A stretch of 64,000 bases of DNA from Bradyrhizobium cytisi (GCF_008123515.1 NZ_VSSR01000060.1:54495-118494), one strand, 5' to 3'. Positions 8,661 through 16,899 are shown, counted from the stretch's first letter. Numbers and translations are program-made. The notes: generated by a model not told the origin, from the letters alone.

Positions 8661-8680
8661 CCTTATGGCGCTCCTATGAG
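8661..8680 (+). promoter_or_regulatory. Direct-repeat regulatory site B
   Basis: Reads CCTTATGGCGCTCCTATGAG: half-sites TTATG and CTATG 11 bp apart. It ends 106 bp before the GTG start at 8787. Together with sites A, C and D it supports the consensus YTTATGRNRYTCCTATR. Confidence 0.5.
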
Positions 8681-8786
8681 ATCGCCGCGCGCCCTCTCTC
8701 GAAATCCTATCCAATCGAAAAGATATTGATCCGGCGGTTCGCGGGAGGCGATCCCGCCCCTCGCGTCAATTGGAAGGATACTATCC

Positions 8787-9035
8787 GTGAAACTCGTCGA
8801 ACCTCCTTCGTGCAGCTCGCCCTCCAGCATCGTCTTCATCGGCCAAAACCATCGGGGCCAATGGATCGCGCAACAGCAGAACGGCCTCTATGGCGGCTTG
8901 TTCGTCAGCCGCGCCCAGGCCATCAAATACGCGCTGTTCGAGAACGGACAGCATCCCGAGACCATCGTCGAGCTGCTACGCGAGATCGAGCTCGACATGG
9001 GTAAACACCCCGACCTCTCGCAGCACGCCGCTTGA
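8787..9035 (+). CDS. Small unknown protein, paralogue of the 10694 gene
   Basis: 82 residues from a GTG at 8787 with GGAAGG about 8 nt upstream. The core VFIGQNHRGQWIAQQQNGLY plus GGLFVSRAQAI aligns with VFFIGRNNAGLWVA and GGLFLFKSSAV in the gene at 10694, so the two are paralogues sharing a small GxW..GG-type domain. No signal peptide or membrane segment is visible. The C-terminal half is helical and charged. The function is unknown. It is followed after 25 nt by the DapA-fold gene and preceded by regulatory site B. Confidence 0.7.
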   Translation: MKLVEPPSCSSPSSIVFIGQNHRGQWIAQQQNGLYGGLFVSRAQAIKYALFENGQHPETIVELLREIELDMGKHPDLSQHAA

Positions 9036-9060
9036 GCCGGCGCCTTTCGGCGAGCAAGCC

Positions 9061-9978
9061 ATGTTCATTCCCCCCTCGGCCTGGTTCACCGGCTTCATTC
9101 CGGATCTGCCGACGCCGTTCGATGCGGCTGACACGATCGATCTCAAGGCGTTCGCCGCACTCTGCGAGCGCCAGGTCGCGGCCGGCGTTCCCGCGCTCGT
9201 GGTCTGCGAGACGGCGGGCGAGGCACCGACACTCTCGCCCGCCGAGCAGGAGCTCGTTATTCGCACCGCAGTCGACGTCGCCCACGGCCGGTCGCGGGTC
9301 GTCGCGGGCGCGATGTCGAATGCCACCGGCCGCGTTGTCGAACTTGCGCGGCGCGCAGAAGCGGCTGGCGCGGACGCCATCATGGCGGTGGTGCCCGCCT
9401 ACAACAAGCCGATGCAGGAGGGGATGCTCGCGCATTTCCGCTCCATTGCCGGCTCGACCGGACTGCCGGTGATCCTGCACGATGTTCCCTCCCGCACGCT
9501 GCGCCCACTTGCCGACGAGACGCTTCTACGCCTCGTCGAGTCTCGCCGGTTCGTGGGCCTCCGTGATGCGAGCTGTGACATCACCCGCCCGATGCGGTTG
9601 AACCGACTACTGCCGGCAGGCTTTCGGCTGCTGTCCGGCGAGGACGCGACCGCCTTCGGCTATATCGCCGGCGGCGGCGACGGAGCCATCTCGGAAGTTT
9701 CCAACATCGCACCGGATCTGTGCCGGACGATCTTCTCACAGGTCAGGCAAGGTCGCCTGCAAACAGCGCGCTATCTGCACAAGCGCCTGATGCCACTCAT
9801 CGCCTGTCTCTCCAAGGACAGCCCCGCGGCGCTCAAGAGCGCCCTGAGCGTGCTTGGCCTGGTGTCGCCGGCCACACGGCTGCCGATCGTGCCGCTGGAC
9901 GCGGCCGCGCAGAGGGAGGTGGTTAGGGCACTCGCCGCCATCGCCGACGAGGAGCTGATCGACGGCGTAGGTGCCTGA
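9061..9978 (+). CDS. DapA/NAL-superfamily protein lacking the Schiff-base lysine
   Basis: A 305-residue cytoplasmic TIM-barrel protein of the dihydrodipicolinate synthase/N-acetylneuraminate lyase family. It keeps the phosphate/hydroxyl loop (CETAGEAPTLS), the segment AYNKPMQEG and the VPSRT motif. The strand that normally reads GIKEA/GIKDA here reads FVGLRDASCD, so the catalytic lysine is Arg168 (codon cgt at 9562-9564). The position 28 residues earlier, Tyr133 in E. coli DapA, is His140. With both residues gone, normal Schiff-base aldolase chemistry is unlikely. It may be a binding, regulatory or re-purposed protein. The ATG at 9061 matches the family N-terminus; an upstream extension in the same frame overlaps the 8787 gene. 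Confidence 0.85.
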   Translation: MFIPPSAWFTGFIPDLPTPFDAADTIDLKAFAALCERQVAAGVPALVVCETAGEAPTLSPAEQELVIRTAVDVAHGRSRVVAGAMSNATGRVVELARRAEAAGADAIMAVVPAYNKPMQEGMLAHFRSIAGSTGLPVILHDVPSRTLRPLADETLLRLVESRRFVGLRDASCDITRPMRLNRLLPAGFRLLSGEDATAFGYIAGGGDGAISEVSNIAPDLCRTIFSQVRQGRLQTARYLHKRLMPLIACLSKDSPAALKSALSVLGLVSPATRLPIVPLDAAAQREVVRALAAIADEELIDGVGA

Positions 9979-9997
9979 GGCGTCAAGAGGCAATTTC

Positions 9998-10378
9998 ATG
10001 CTGCAGTCACCCGAAGGACCTCACAGCCTGCTCCGCGCCTGGCAGCTAGCGCTGCTGCGCCTCGCCGTGACGCGGGATGAATCCGACAGGCTCAACGTGG
10101 TGGCGCTGGCGGCCGAGCTCGATTGTCTCGGCGGCGAATCCCTCCACTTCTTCCGGCGGACCAGCTGGCAGCTCTGTGCGGCCCTCAGGGGGCAGCTGCA
10201 GGATGCGGAAGCGACGCTGGAATGCTTCTGCAGGCAAATCGAGGAACCGCGGCTGCGGCTCGCCTTTGCCGCAGCGATCGGCATGCCACATTCCAATCAT
10301 GCACCGTCTCGGGCTCCCTCGAAGCGGAACTCCGATCTCTTCAGAGGGCTACCAGCGCGTGGAACGGCGTCTTTATGA
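9998..10378 (+). CDS. Unknown protein, 126 residues
   Basis: An open frame from the ATG at 9998, which has AAGAGG about 7 nt upstream; an ATG at 9971 overlapping the previous stop is also possible. The product is mostly alpha-helical (LLRAWQLALLRLAVTRDESD and a helix rich in Leu and Cys), soluble and without recognisable motifs. The last 30 residues are basic and low-complexity. It follows the DapA-fold gene by 19 nt, so it is probably co-transcribed. Regulatory site C overlaps its 3' end. I cannot assign a function. Confidence 0.55.
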   Translation: MLQSPEGPHSLLRAWQLALLRLAVTRDESDRLNVVALAAELDCLGGESLHFFRRTSWQLCAALRGQLQDAEATLECFCRQIEEPRLRLAFAAAIGMPHSNHAPSRAPSKRNSDLFRGLPARGTASL

Positions 10379-10390
10379 CATTCCTATGCG
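10371..10390 (+). promoter_or_regulatory. Direct-repeat regulatory site C
   Basis: Reads CTTTATGACATTCCTATGCG, with TTATG and CTATG half-sites 11 bp apart. It overlaps the stop region of the 9998 gene and ends 98 bp before the ATG at 10489, which suggests an internal promoter for the genes from 10489 to 11299. Confidence 0.5.
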
Positions 10391-10488
10391 GCGGCGCCAG
10401 CGGTCATCTCGCAATCTTACGCGGCGGTGGCCATCATACGAGACAGATCGGAGCGGCCGTCTCGCCGCATGAGGCAAGGACTTACAAA

Positions 10489-10677
10489 ATGTCGATCCTG
10501 ACACATGGCTTTGACCGGCCCCTCGGGTCCGAGCTTCCGGCGCGCATCTCCGGGGCGCGCAAGGCGCAGCTCAAGGATCTCGCTCTCGGCGCGCTCACTC
10601 TGCTCTCGATGGGCAGCGTGCTCACTGCGCTCATCGCGCTGAAGACCGCAATCTATGTCTGGCACCTGAACGTCTGA
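10489..10677 (+). CDS. Small membrane protein, 62 residues
   Basis: A single or double membrane-helix protein. The first 30 residues are hydrophilic with basic residues (SGARKAQLK), followed by a long hydrophobic stretch (LALGALTLLSMGSVLTALIA) ending in AIYVWHLNV. AAGGAC lies about 9 nt upstream of the ATG. An N-terminal cytoplasmic arm with the C-terminus outside is likely. No family is recognised. It opens the second half of the small-gene block and has its own candidate regulatory site at 10371-10390. Confidence 0.65.
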   Translation: MSILTHGFDRPLGSELPARISGARKAQLKDLALGALTLLSMGSVLTALIALKTAIYVWHLNV

Positions 10678-10693
10678 GCAGCGGGAGGCTCCC

Positions 10694-11080
10694 ATGACCT
10701 TGCAGATGTGTGAAGAGGCCGCCATGGCCGCAATTGCCCTTCAGGCCCCTCGTCGCCAGGCCGACGCCAAACAGGCGGCGGCACTCAAGCCACTCGATCC
10801 GGATGTCATCAGTACCGCCATCCCCGTCTTCTTCATCGGGCGCAACAACGCCGGCCTCTGGGTCGCGCGCGAAGCGAGTGGACAGGTCGGCGGCCTGTTC
10901 CTGTTCAAGAGCTCGGCGGTGGATTTCGCGCAGCGTCAGAGCGCGCCAACGCGGTGCGCGCTGGTGTTCCCCACCGAGAGTTTCGAGCTCGATGTCGAGA
11001 ACCGCGGCAGTTTCCTGATCGTGCTGGCGGCGGCAGCCAGGCAGCTTCTTGCACGCGTGACGACAAGGCCAAGGACATGA
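10694..11080 (+). CDS. Unknown protein, paralogue of the 8787 gene
   Basis: 128 residues with a strong ribosome site (GGGAGG) before the ATG at 10694. After a 45-residue alanine-rich leader comes a domain (FFIGRNNAGLWVAREASG, then GGLFLFKSSAVDFAQ) matching the 8787 product. It is followed by a segment SFELDVENRGSFLIVLAAAA that the paralogue lacks. No signal peptide. The stop overlaps the start of the next small gene (ATGA). The function is unknown. Two copies of one small domain in a 2-kb block suggest related roles in one response. Confidence 0.7.
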   Translation: MTLQMCEEAAMAAIALQAPRRQADAKQAAALKPLDPDVISTAIPVFFIGRNNAGLWVAREASGQVGGLFLFKSSAVDFAQRQSAPTRCALVFPTESFELDVENRGSFLIVLAAAARQLLARVTTRPRT

Positions 11081-11169
11081 TCGAGTTCAAGATCGCCATC
11101 CTGGTCGCTTTACTGGGTGCATTGCTGCTTGGCATGCGCTTCGGCGCGGCTCCTGCCGCGGACAAGTAG
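11077..11169 (+). CDS. 30-residue membrane micro-protein
   Basis: Translationally coupled to the 10694 gene by an ATGA overlap at 11077-11080. It encodes MIEFKIAILVALLGALLLGM followed by RFGAAPAADK: one membrane helix with a short positive and polar tail. AAGG precedes the ATG. It is likely a single-pass inner-membrane peptide. The coupling supports that it is translated. Confidence 0.55.
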   Translation: MIEFKIAILVALLGALLLGMRFGAAPAADK

Positions 11170-11170
11170 C

Positions 11171-11299
11171 ATGCATTTCCTCAAGGGACATCTCGAGCAC
11201 GCCGTCACGACGACGATCCTGACCATAACGCTGAGCTTGGTCTGGGGTGCGGTCCTCACGATCGTGATCACGCTCGCAGCCCGCGGGCTTGGAATCTAG
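11171..11299 (+). CDS. 42-residue membrane protein
   Basis: Starts 1 nt after the stop of the preceding micro-protein. The product begins MHFLKGHLEHAVTTTILTIT and continues as a hydrophobic helix (LVWGAVLTIVITLAARGLGI). It has an amphipathic N-terminus with His residues and then one membrane span. The tight packing suggests a two-peptide unit with the 30-residue gene. No family is recognised. It ends the small-gene block; 147 bp of spacer without visible features separate it from upp. Confidence 0.55.
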   Translation: MHFLKGHLEHAVTTTILTITLSLVWGAVLTIVITLAARGLGI

Positions 11300-11446
11300 C
11301 ACCTCGACCGCAAATTGACCATGACTGCCCATCGGGCGAGCAACCGTGCACGAGCCGTGGTCGCGCTCCCGGGATAGTCCTTCTATCCGGTCGGAAAACG
11401 CCCGGCCGATCTGGCGCTGTTTCACGGAACCGTGTAGATCGGTTTC

Positions 11447-12082
11447 ATGAGCACAAGCAGCGTCAACGTCGTCGCCCATCCCCTGGTCCAGCACAAGCTT
11501 TCCTTGATGCGGGAGAAGGACCGCTCGACCAAGAGCTTTCGCGAAATCCTGAACGAGATCGGGATGCTGCTGGCCTACGAGGTGACGCGCGACCTGCCGC
11601 TGGAGCTGGTCGAGATCGAGACACCGATCTCGCCGATGCAGGCGCCGAAGATCGCCGGCAAGAAGCTCACGCTGGCGCCGATCCTGCGCGCCGGCGTCGG
11701 CTTCCTCGACGGCATGCTGGCGCTGATGCCCTCGGCCCGCATCGCCCATATCGGGCTCTACCGCGACCCCGAGACATTGCAGGCCGTGGAATATTACTTC
11801 AAGGCGCCGCAGGACCTGTCCGACCGCACCGTGATCCTGATGGACCCGATGCTGGCAACCGGCAATTCAGCCTGCGCCGGCGCATCGCTGCTGAAGGATC
11901 GCGGCGCCCGCGACATCCGTTTCGTCTGCCTCCTGGCCGCGCCCGAGGGCATCGCAAAGTTCCAGAGCGAGCATCCCGACGTGCCGGTCTGGACCGCCGC
12001 GATCGATGAACGGCTCAACGACCACGGCTACATCGTGCCAGGCCTGGGCGATGCCGGCGACCGGATGTTCGGCACCAAGTAG
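11447..12082 (+). CDS. upp: Uracil phosphoribosyltransferase
   Basis: 211 residues, the family's usual length. The enzyme converts uracil and PRPP to UMP in pyrimidine salvage, in the cytoplasm. The PRPP-binding loop is VILMDPMLATGNSA at about residues 127-140. The uracil-binding C-terminal region DERLNDHGYIVPGLGDAGDR is complete. The conserved segment LAPILRAGVGFLDGM is also present. It is followed closely by an unrelated acyl-CoA ligase gene. Confidence 0.96.
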   Translation: MSTSSVNVVAHPLVQHKLSLMREKDRSTKSFREILNEIGMLLAYEVTRDLPLELVEIETPISPMQAPKIAGKKLTLAPILRAGVGFLDGMLALMPSARIAHIGLYRDPETLQAVEYYFKAPQDLSDRTVILMDPMLATGNSACAGASLLKDRGARDIRFVCLLAAPEGIAKFQSEHPDVPVWTAAIDERLNDHGYIVPGLGDAGDRMFGTK

Positions 12083-12115
12083 ACAGGTTTGCGCGATCGG
12101 GCTACTCCGGTCGCC

Positions 12116-13684
12116 ATGCATGCCGACGATGTTTCACTGCATTCGCTGATCGGATCGGAGACAGCTGCCGATCCTGCCTTCGTGTTCAACGGCACGCCCG
12201 TGTCGCGCACGGAGTTTTCAAGGATGGTCGAGCAGACCACGGCCTGGCTCGCGGCGCAGGGTATCGGCAAGGGCGACGTGGTGGCGGTCTGGTTGGTCAA
12301 CCGGGTCGAATGGATCGCGTTGCTGTTCGCCGCCGCCCGGCTGGGTGCGGTCGTTGCCGCCGTCAACACGCGCTACCGCGGCGCGGAAGTCGCGCATCTC
12401 CTGAAAGTGTCGGGCGCCAGGCTGCTGGTGCTCGAGGCGGCGTTCCGCTCGATCGATTTCGCCGCTGTTCTCGCCGACATTGCCAAGGCCGATGTGCCCG
12501 CATTGCAAAAGCTCGCGGTGGTCGGCGCGGATGCGATCCCCGCGCAATGGCCCTGCATTCGCTTCGATGCGTTCGAGAAACCCTATCCGGCGGGCCCCAT
12601 CCAAGATGACGTCGACCTGCCGGTGCTGCTCTACACCACATCAGGCACCACCAAGGGGCCCAAGCTGGTCGCGCATTCGCAGCGGACGCTGGCGACCCAC
12701 GCCAACTCCGTTGCCAAGACGCTCAAGCTCTCGCCGCAGCGTCACTCGCTGCTGGCGATGCTGCCATTCTGCGGCACCTTTGGCATGACGAGCCTGCTTG
12801 GCTTCATCGCAGCCGGCGCGACTATCCACGTGCCAAACGCCTTCGAGGCGGCACCGGCGCTGAAAATCCTCAGCGAGCACAAGATCACGCACTGCTTCGG
12901 CTCCGACGAGATGTTCCGCCGTATCCTTGCGCTGACCGATGAGCCACGTCCCTTCCCGCATCTCGAGGTCTGCGGCTTCGCCGCGTTCCAGCCCGGCTGG
13001 CGAGAGCTGGCTGCGGAGGCCGAGGCGCGCGGCCTGCCGCTATTCGGCCTCTACGGCTCGAGCGAGGTGCAGGCATTGTTCTCGATCGCTCGTCCCGGCG
13101 ACGCCTTCGCCGATCGCATCGAGGGCGGTGGCTGGCCAATGTCCCCCGAGGCCAAGGTCCGCGTGCGCGACACCGAGACCGGCGAGCTTGCAGCGCAAGG
13201 CGTCTCCGGCGAGATCGAGATCAGCGCGCCGTCGCGCTTCCTCGGCTATTTCAACAACCCCGATGCGACGCGCGATGCGTTCACCGCGGACGGCTTCTTC
13301 CGCACCGGCGACATCGGCCGGCTTCGCGATGGCGCCTTCGTGTATGAGACCCGCGCGGGTGACGCGATGCGGCTCGGCGGATTCCTAGTCGCACCCGGCG
13401 AGATCGAGGACGAGCTCAAGTCCTGTGCCGGCGTCGCCGATGCCCAGGTCGTCGCGGTCGACCTGAAGGGCCAGGCGCGCTGCGTCGCCTTTGTCATCCC
13501 GGCCGGCACTTCGCCGCAACAGGAGGTGCTGACGGCACGCCTGCGCGAGCGGCTCGCCGGCTACAAGGTTCCGGCGCGGATCTATGTCGTGGACGCCTTC
13601 CCCGTGACCGACAGCGCCAACGGCGTGAAAATCCAGCGCGCCCGGCTTCGCACCATGGCGATGGAGCGGATAGCGGCCGAATAG
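12116..13684 (+). CDS. AMP-dependent acyl-CoA synthetase/ligase
   Basis: A 522-residue ANL-superfamily enzyme that activates a carboxylic acid to its acyl-AMP and then acyl-CoA. Visible motifs are the P-loop LLYTTSGTTKGPK, the adenylate motif FGLYGSSEVQ, the hinge region FFRTGDIGRL and the C-terminal lysine region NGVKIQRARLR. The substrate cannot be told from the sequence. I chose the ATG at 12116; an upstream TTG at 12089 is in frame but no better supported. It is transcribed alone and converges with flgL, with only 7 bp between the stops. Confidence 0.88.
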   Translation: MHADDVSLHSLIGSETAADPAFVFNGTPVSRTEFSRMVEQTTAWLAAQGIGKGDVVAVWLVNRVEWIALLFAAARLGAVVAAVNTRYRGAEVAHLLKVSGARLLVLEAAFRSIDFAAVLADIAKADVPALQKLAVVGADAIPAQWPCIRFDAFEKPYPAGPIQDDVDLPVLLYTTSGTTKGPKLVAHSQRTLATHANSVAKTLKLSPQRHSLLAMLPFCGTFGMTSLLGFIAAGATIHVPNAFEAAPALKILSEHKITHCFGSDEMFRRILALTDEPRPFPHLEVCGFAAFQPGWRELAAEAEARGLPLFGLYGSSEVQALFSIARPGDAFADRIEGGGWPMSPEAKVRVRDTETGELAAQGVSGEIEISAPSRFLGYFNNPDATRDAFTADGFFRTGDIGRLRDGAFVYETRAGDAMRLGGFLVAPGEIEDELKSCAGVADAQVVAVDLKGQARCVAFVIPAGTSPQQEVLTARLRERLAGYKVPARIYVVDAFPVTDSANGVKIQRARLRTMAMERIAAE

Positions 13685-13691
13685 GCCTCTC

Positions 13692-14603
13692 CTATTTCAG
13701 ATAGCTCGCGAGATTCATGCCGAGGATCTTGGACATTGCCGAATAGGAAGCCGTCAGCTGCGCCTGGTAGGTCGCGAGCTGGGCGGTGATGGCGGCGACA
13801 TCGACGCCGGTGAGGTCGTTCGACAGGCTCTCGGCGTAGCTCTTGTAATCGGTCTGTTGCGTGCTCGCCGACTCGATCGAGGACGCCGAACTCGAGAGTT
13901 TTGCCTGCACCGCCGCGGTGTCGTCGAGCGCCGTGCTGGCCAAATCGAGCGCGCTGGAAATGTCGGAGGATGACAACGAGGTGCTGTTGGCCACGAACTT
14001 CAGCACGCGCATGACTTCCTCGAACGCCGAATTGTCGGCGGTCACTCCATAGGACACGGTATTGTCGGCGGCGACGCGTACCGAGGCAATCTCGTCATCG
14101 CCCTTGTAATAGCTGGTGTCCGCCGTGGTGGTGGAACCGGTACCCGATGAAAAGCTGGTGAGGTCGACAGGCGCCGTGTCGGTCTTGCCACCGGCAAAGA
14201 CATACTGGCCGTCATACTGCGTGTTCATCAGCGAGCCCATCTGCTCCAGCATCTGCTGGGCGGAGGAGATCACCGAATTCGTTTCGGTCGAGCTTCCGGT
14301 TGAAGCCGCGCTGAGCTGAGAGCGGAGCTGGGTGATGATGTCCGTCACCGAGCCGACGGCCGAATACATCACCTGGACCTTGCTGTCGGCCAGCGTGGCC
14401 GCATCGATATAGGATTGCGCGCGCGTCACCGACACCTGGAGATTGACGACATGCTGCGCGTTCGAGCCGTAACCGCCGAAATCGGTCGAGACGACGCCCG
14501 ACGATTCCTGGACCTGCTCGTTGGCCATGACCGACTCCACGCGCATCGCGTCGGCGATCATCTTGCTCGACTGGGCGAAGGTGGCGATCCGCATCGCGAC
14601 CAT
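13692..14603 (-). CDS. flgL: Flagellar hook-filament junction protein FlgL
   Basis: 303 residues with the flagellin-like N-terminus (MRIATFAQSSKMIADAMRVE) and a C-terminal helix ending SYSAMSKILGMNLASYLK, the pattern of HAP3. It sits at the end of the flagellar block, 19 nt after flgK. FlgL forms the second junction ring between hook and filament. The first ATG at 14603 has GGAG about 10 nt upstream; the ATG at 14594 (MRIATF) is equally possible. It lies in a Ser/Thr-rich gene group and shares that composition. Confidence 0.88.
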   Translation of the reverse strand: MVAMRIATFAQSSKMIADAMRVESVMANEQVQESSGVVSTDFGGYGSNAQHVVNLQVSVTRAQSYIDAATLADSKVQVMYSAVGSVTDIITQLRSQLSAASTGSSTETNSVISSAQQMLEQMGSLMNTQYDGQYVFAGGKTDTAPVDLTSFSSGTGSTTTADTSYYKGDDEIASVRVAADNTVSYGVTADNSAFEEVMRVLKFVANSTSLSSSDISSALDLASTALDDTAAVQAKLSSSASSIESASTQQTDYKSYAESLSNDLTGVDVAAITAQLATYQAQLTASYSAMSKILGMNLASYLK

Positions 14604-14622
14604 GGAGCTGCTCCCGCGCGCT

Positions 14623-16398
14623 TTACGACGACTGCACGGCGGTGATAAGCGCCGAGTACATACTGTTGATAGCCGAGATCAGCGCGGATGCTGCCGAGTA
14701 TTGGTTTTGCAGCGTGCTCAGATTGGCGGATTCCTCGTCGAGGTTGACGCCCGACTGCGAAGACAGCGAGCTCGCATAGGTCGACTGCGCGGTCTCCTTG
14801 GCAGTGTAATTGGTGGACGCCTGCGAGGCCTTGCTCGCGACATCGGCCACGATTGTCGAGGCATAGTCGGCAAAGGAGCCGGTGGTGGCGGCGAGCCCCC
14901 CGGTGGAGGAAAACGTCCGTGAGGCCGTCAATGCGCTGTAGAGCGCATTGACCACGGTCGCAGATCCGGACGTCAGCACATTGCTGCCGACCGTAAGGCT
15001 CGAGGAGGAGTCCAGTGTTGCAAGCTGCAATGCGCTGGTGCCGGACAGTATCTTGCTGTTGACCGCGATATCCGACGCGCTTGTTCCAGTCACGAGGTCG
15101 TTGAGGCCGAAATAGTCGGAAAATCCCTCGCTCGAGCTACCGACCGAACTGGTCATCTCATTGATGGCGACACCATTGCCCGAGCCTGTCGCCGTGATCG
15201 AGAGATGCCCGTCCGCATCGACCGATGCCGACATCCCGGAAATGCCATTGATGGCAGTGACGAGATCGCCGACCGTGGAGTAGGACGACAGGTCGAGATC
15301 GCTGTAGGAGACCAGATTGCCGCTCTGGTCGGTCACGGCGAGGCGCACTGTGCCGGTGGCGGACAGCGCGATGCTGCTGGTGACGCTGGTGGTTCCGGTC
15401 AGGCTGGTCGGCGCCGGTACCGAGGAGGCGCTGTTTGAGACGGTATTGACCGCAGAGGCAAGCTGCGTTGCGAGCTGGTCGAGCTGGGACTGCGCCGCTG
15501 GCAGGGTCTTGTCGCGGAGCGTGATCAGCGCGCCGATGTCGCCGCCGGTGATCTGCGAGGTGATGTCGACGCCGTTCACCGTGATCGCGCTGAAGCCGCT
15601 CGACGATGAGCCTGCCGTGTAGGTCGTCGACGACGACACGTTGGCGGCGGCGGTATAGCTGATCTTGTGTGCGGAGCTATCGACCAGCGCCTGTCCGGTC
15701 GTGGTGTAGATCTGGAGATCGCCGTTCGACGCCGTGTAGTAGCTGACGTTCATCTTGGAGGCGACGTCCTGCAGCGCGGTGTTGCGCTGGTCCTCCAGGT
15801 CCGCGGTCGACTGCCCGGTCGCCGCCGTCTGCTTGATCTCCGCGTTCAGATCCGCGATGTTCTGCAGGTCCGTATTAACGTCGACGATCGAGGACGAGAT
15901 GTCCTGGTCGGCATTGGAGCGGAGCTTCTGGATGCCGCTCGAGGTCTCGCGCAGCTGGCTCGTGACGTCGTCGAGCGCGCTGACGACGTTGGATTGCAGC
16001 GAGGCGCTGCTCGGCGTGCTCGCCAGCGACGACAGCGCCGATTCCAGCGAGGCGATGCTGTTGGCCAGCGAGGTTCCGGTCGACGAGCTATCGGTGCTGC
16101 TGGTCGAGCCGTAGAGCTTCTCCAGCGAGGTCAGGTAGGTATTGGCCGTGTCGGCCGAACCGAGATCGGAGTCGGCACTGACCAGCGACTTCAGCAGCAG
16201 CTTGTCGACGGTCGAGGTGATGCCCGTCACCGTGACGCCGGTACCGACGCCGTTGGTGACGCTGCTCGACTGGTTTGCGGTCTTCTTGGTATAGCCCGTC
16301 GTGTCGGCGTTCGAAATGTTCGACGACGTCACGCTGATCTGCACCGACGTGGACGACAGGCCGCTGAAGGCGATCGATCGTGCGATATCGAGCGACAC
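14623..16398 (-). CDS. flgK: Flagellar hook-associated protein FlgK
   Basis: 591 residues from a GTG at 16398 with GGAG 8 nt upstream. The N-terminus carries the rod/hook motif SNISNADTTGYTKK, and the C-terminus ends in coiled-coil segments (GVNLDEESANLSTLQNQYSA) typical of HAP1. FlgK is the first junction protein between hook and filament. The centre is a long Ser/Thr-rich variable region. It lies 18 nt after the flgN-like gene, whose product probably chaperones FlgK and FlgL. Confidence 0.92.
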   Translation of the reverse strand: MSLDIARSIAFSGLSSTSVQISVTSSNISNADTTGYTKKTANQSSSVTNGVGTGVTVTGITSTVDKLLLKSLVSADSDLGSADTANTYLTSLEKLYGSTSSTDSSSTGTSLANSIASLESALSSLASTPSSASLQSNVVSALDDVTSQLRETSSGIQKLRSNADQDISSSIVDVNTDLQNIADLNAEIKQTAATGQSTADLEDQRNTALQDVASKMNVSYYTASNGDLQIYTTTGQALVDSSAHKISYTAAANVSSSTTYTAGSSSSGFSAITVNGVDITSQITGGDIGALITLRDKTLPAAQSQLDQLATQLASAVNTVSNSASSVPAPTSLTGTTSVTSSIALSATGTVRLAVTDQSGNLVSYSDLDLSSYSTVGDLVTAINGISGMSASVDADGHLSITATGSGNGVAINEMTSSVGSSSEGFSDYFGLNDLVTGTSASDIAVNSKILSGTSALQLATLDSSSSLTVGSNVLTSGSATVVNALYSALTASRTFSSTGGLAATTGSFADYASTIVADVASKASQASTNYTAKETAQSTYASSLSSQSGVNLDEESANLSTLQNQYSAASALISAINSMYSALITAVQSS

Positions 16399-16416
16399 GG
16401 CGGGCTCTCCTGCTCA

Positions 16417-16884
16417 TTAGGCGCTGCGGCTGGTGCCGCTGGAGACGGCGCGCGCAGCGACCCGGCCGGAGGCGCCATAGGGCGATACCGCAGCGATCTG
16501 CTCGCGGATCGCCTGCATGACGGCCTCGATCCGGCGGTTGCTGGCCTCGATCGCCGCGCGCAGCCGCACCAGGTTTTCGTCCATTGCCGCGCGCAGCTTC
16601 AGGATCCGATCCAGCAACTGTTCGCGTAGGATCCGGTCCCGCACGTTCAGGGTGGTCCCGCCCGCCGCACATTCGGCGACGGATCGTTCGAAGATCTCCG
16701 CAAGGCGATTTTTCTCGTCGACCTGCTTCAGGCGTGAGGCCGGCAGACCTTTGGCGAGCTCGGCATTCTCTTCCGCCACCAGCGCGGTCAGAACGTCGAT
16801 CAGTCCGATCAGCGACTTGATCCGGGCGTCGCCATTTGCGGCGTTGGTCCGCGTGGCTTGGCTATTGGCTTGGGCTACACTCAT
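16417..16884 (-). CDS. flgN: FlgN-like flagellar export chaperone
   Basis: About 155 residues, almost entirely alpha-helical and charged (VLTALVAEENAELAKGLPAS, and a second helix DRILKLRAAMDENLVRLRAA). This matches the FlgN type of chaperone that binds FlgK and FlgL before export. The ATG at 16884 has GAAGG 8 nt upstream; the ATG at 16890 is too close to it. It lies directly before flgK. FlgN families are divergent, so the call depends partly on position. Confidence 0.7.
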   Translation of the reverse strand: MSVAQANSQATRTNAANGDARIKSLIGLIDVLTALVAEENAELAKGLPASRLKQVDEKNRLAEIFERSVAECAAGGTTLNVRDRILREQLLDRILKLRAAMDENLVRLRAAIEASNRRIEAVMQAIREQIAAVSPYGASGRVAARAVSSGTSRSA

Positions 16885-16899
16885 GGTCATCGCCTTCTT

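Noticed and set aside
8718..8734. Possible FixK/FNR-type box (ttgatccggcggttc) before the 8787 gene
   Set aside because: Only the left half-site TTGAT matches; the right half lacks ATCAA.
11300..11446. Riboswitch or attenuator ahead of upp
   Set aside because: No stable paired arms or known motif could be seen in the 147-bp leader.
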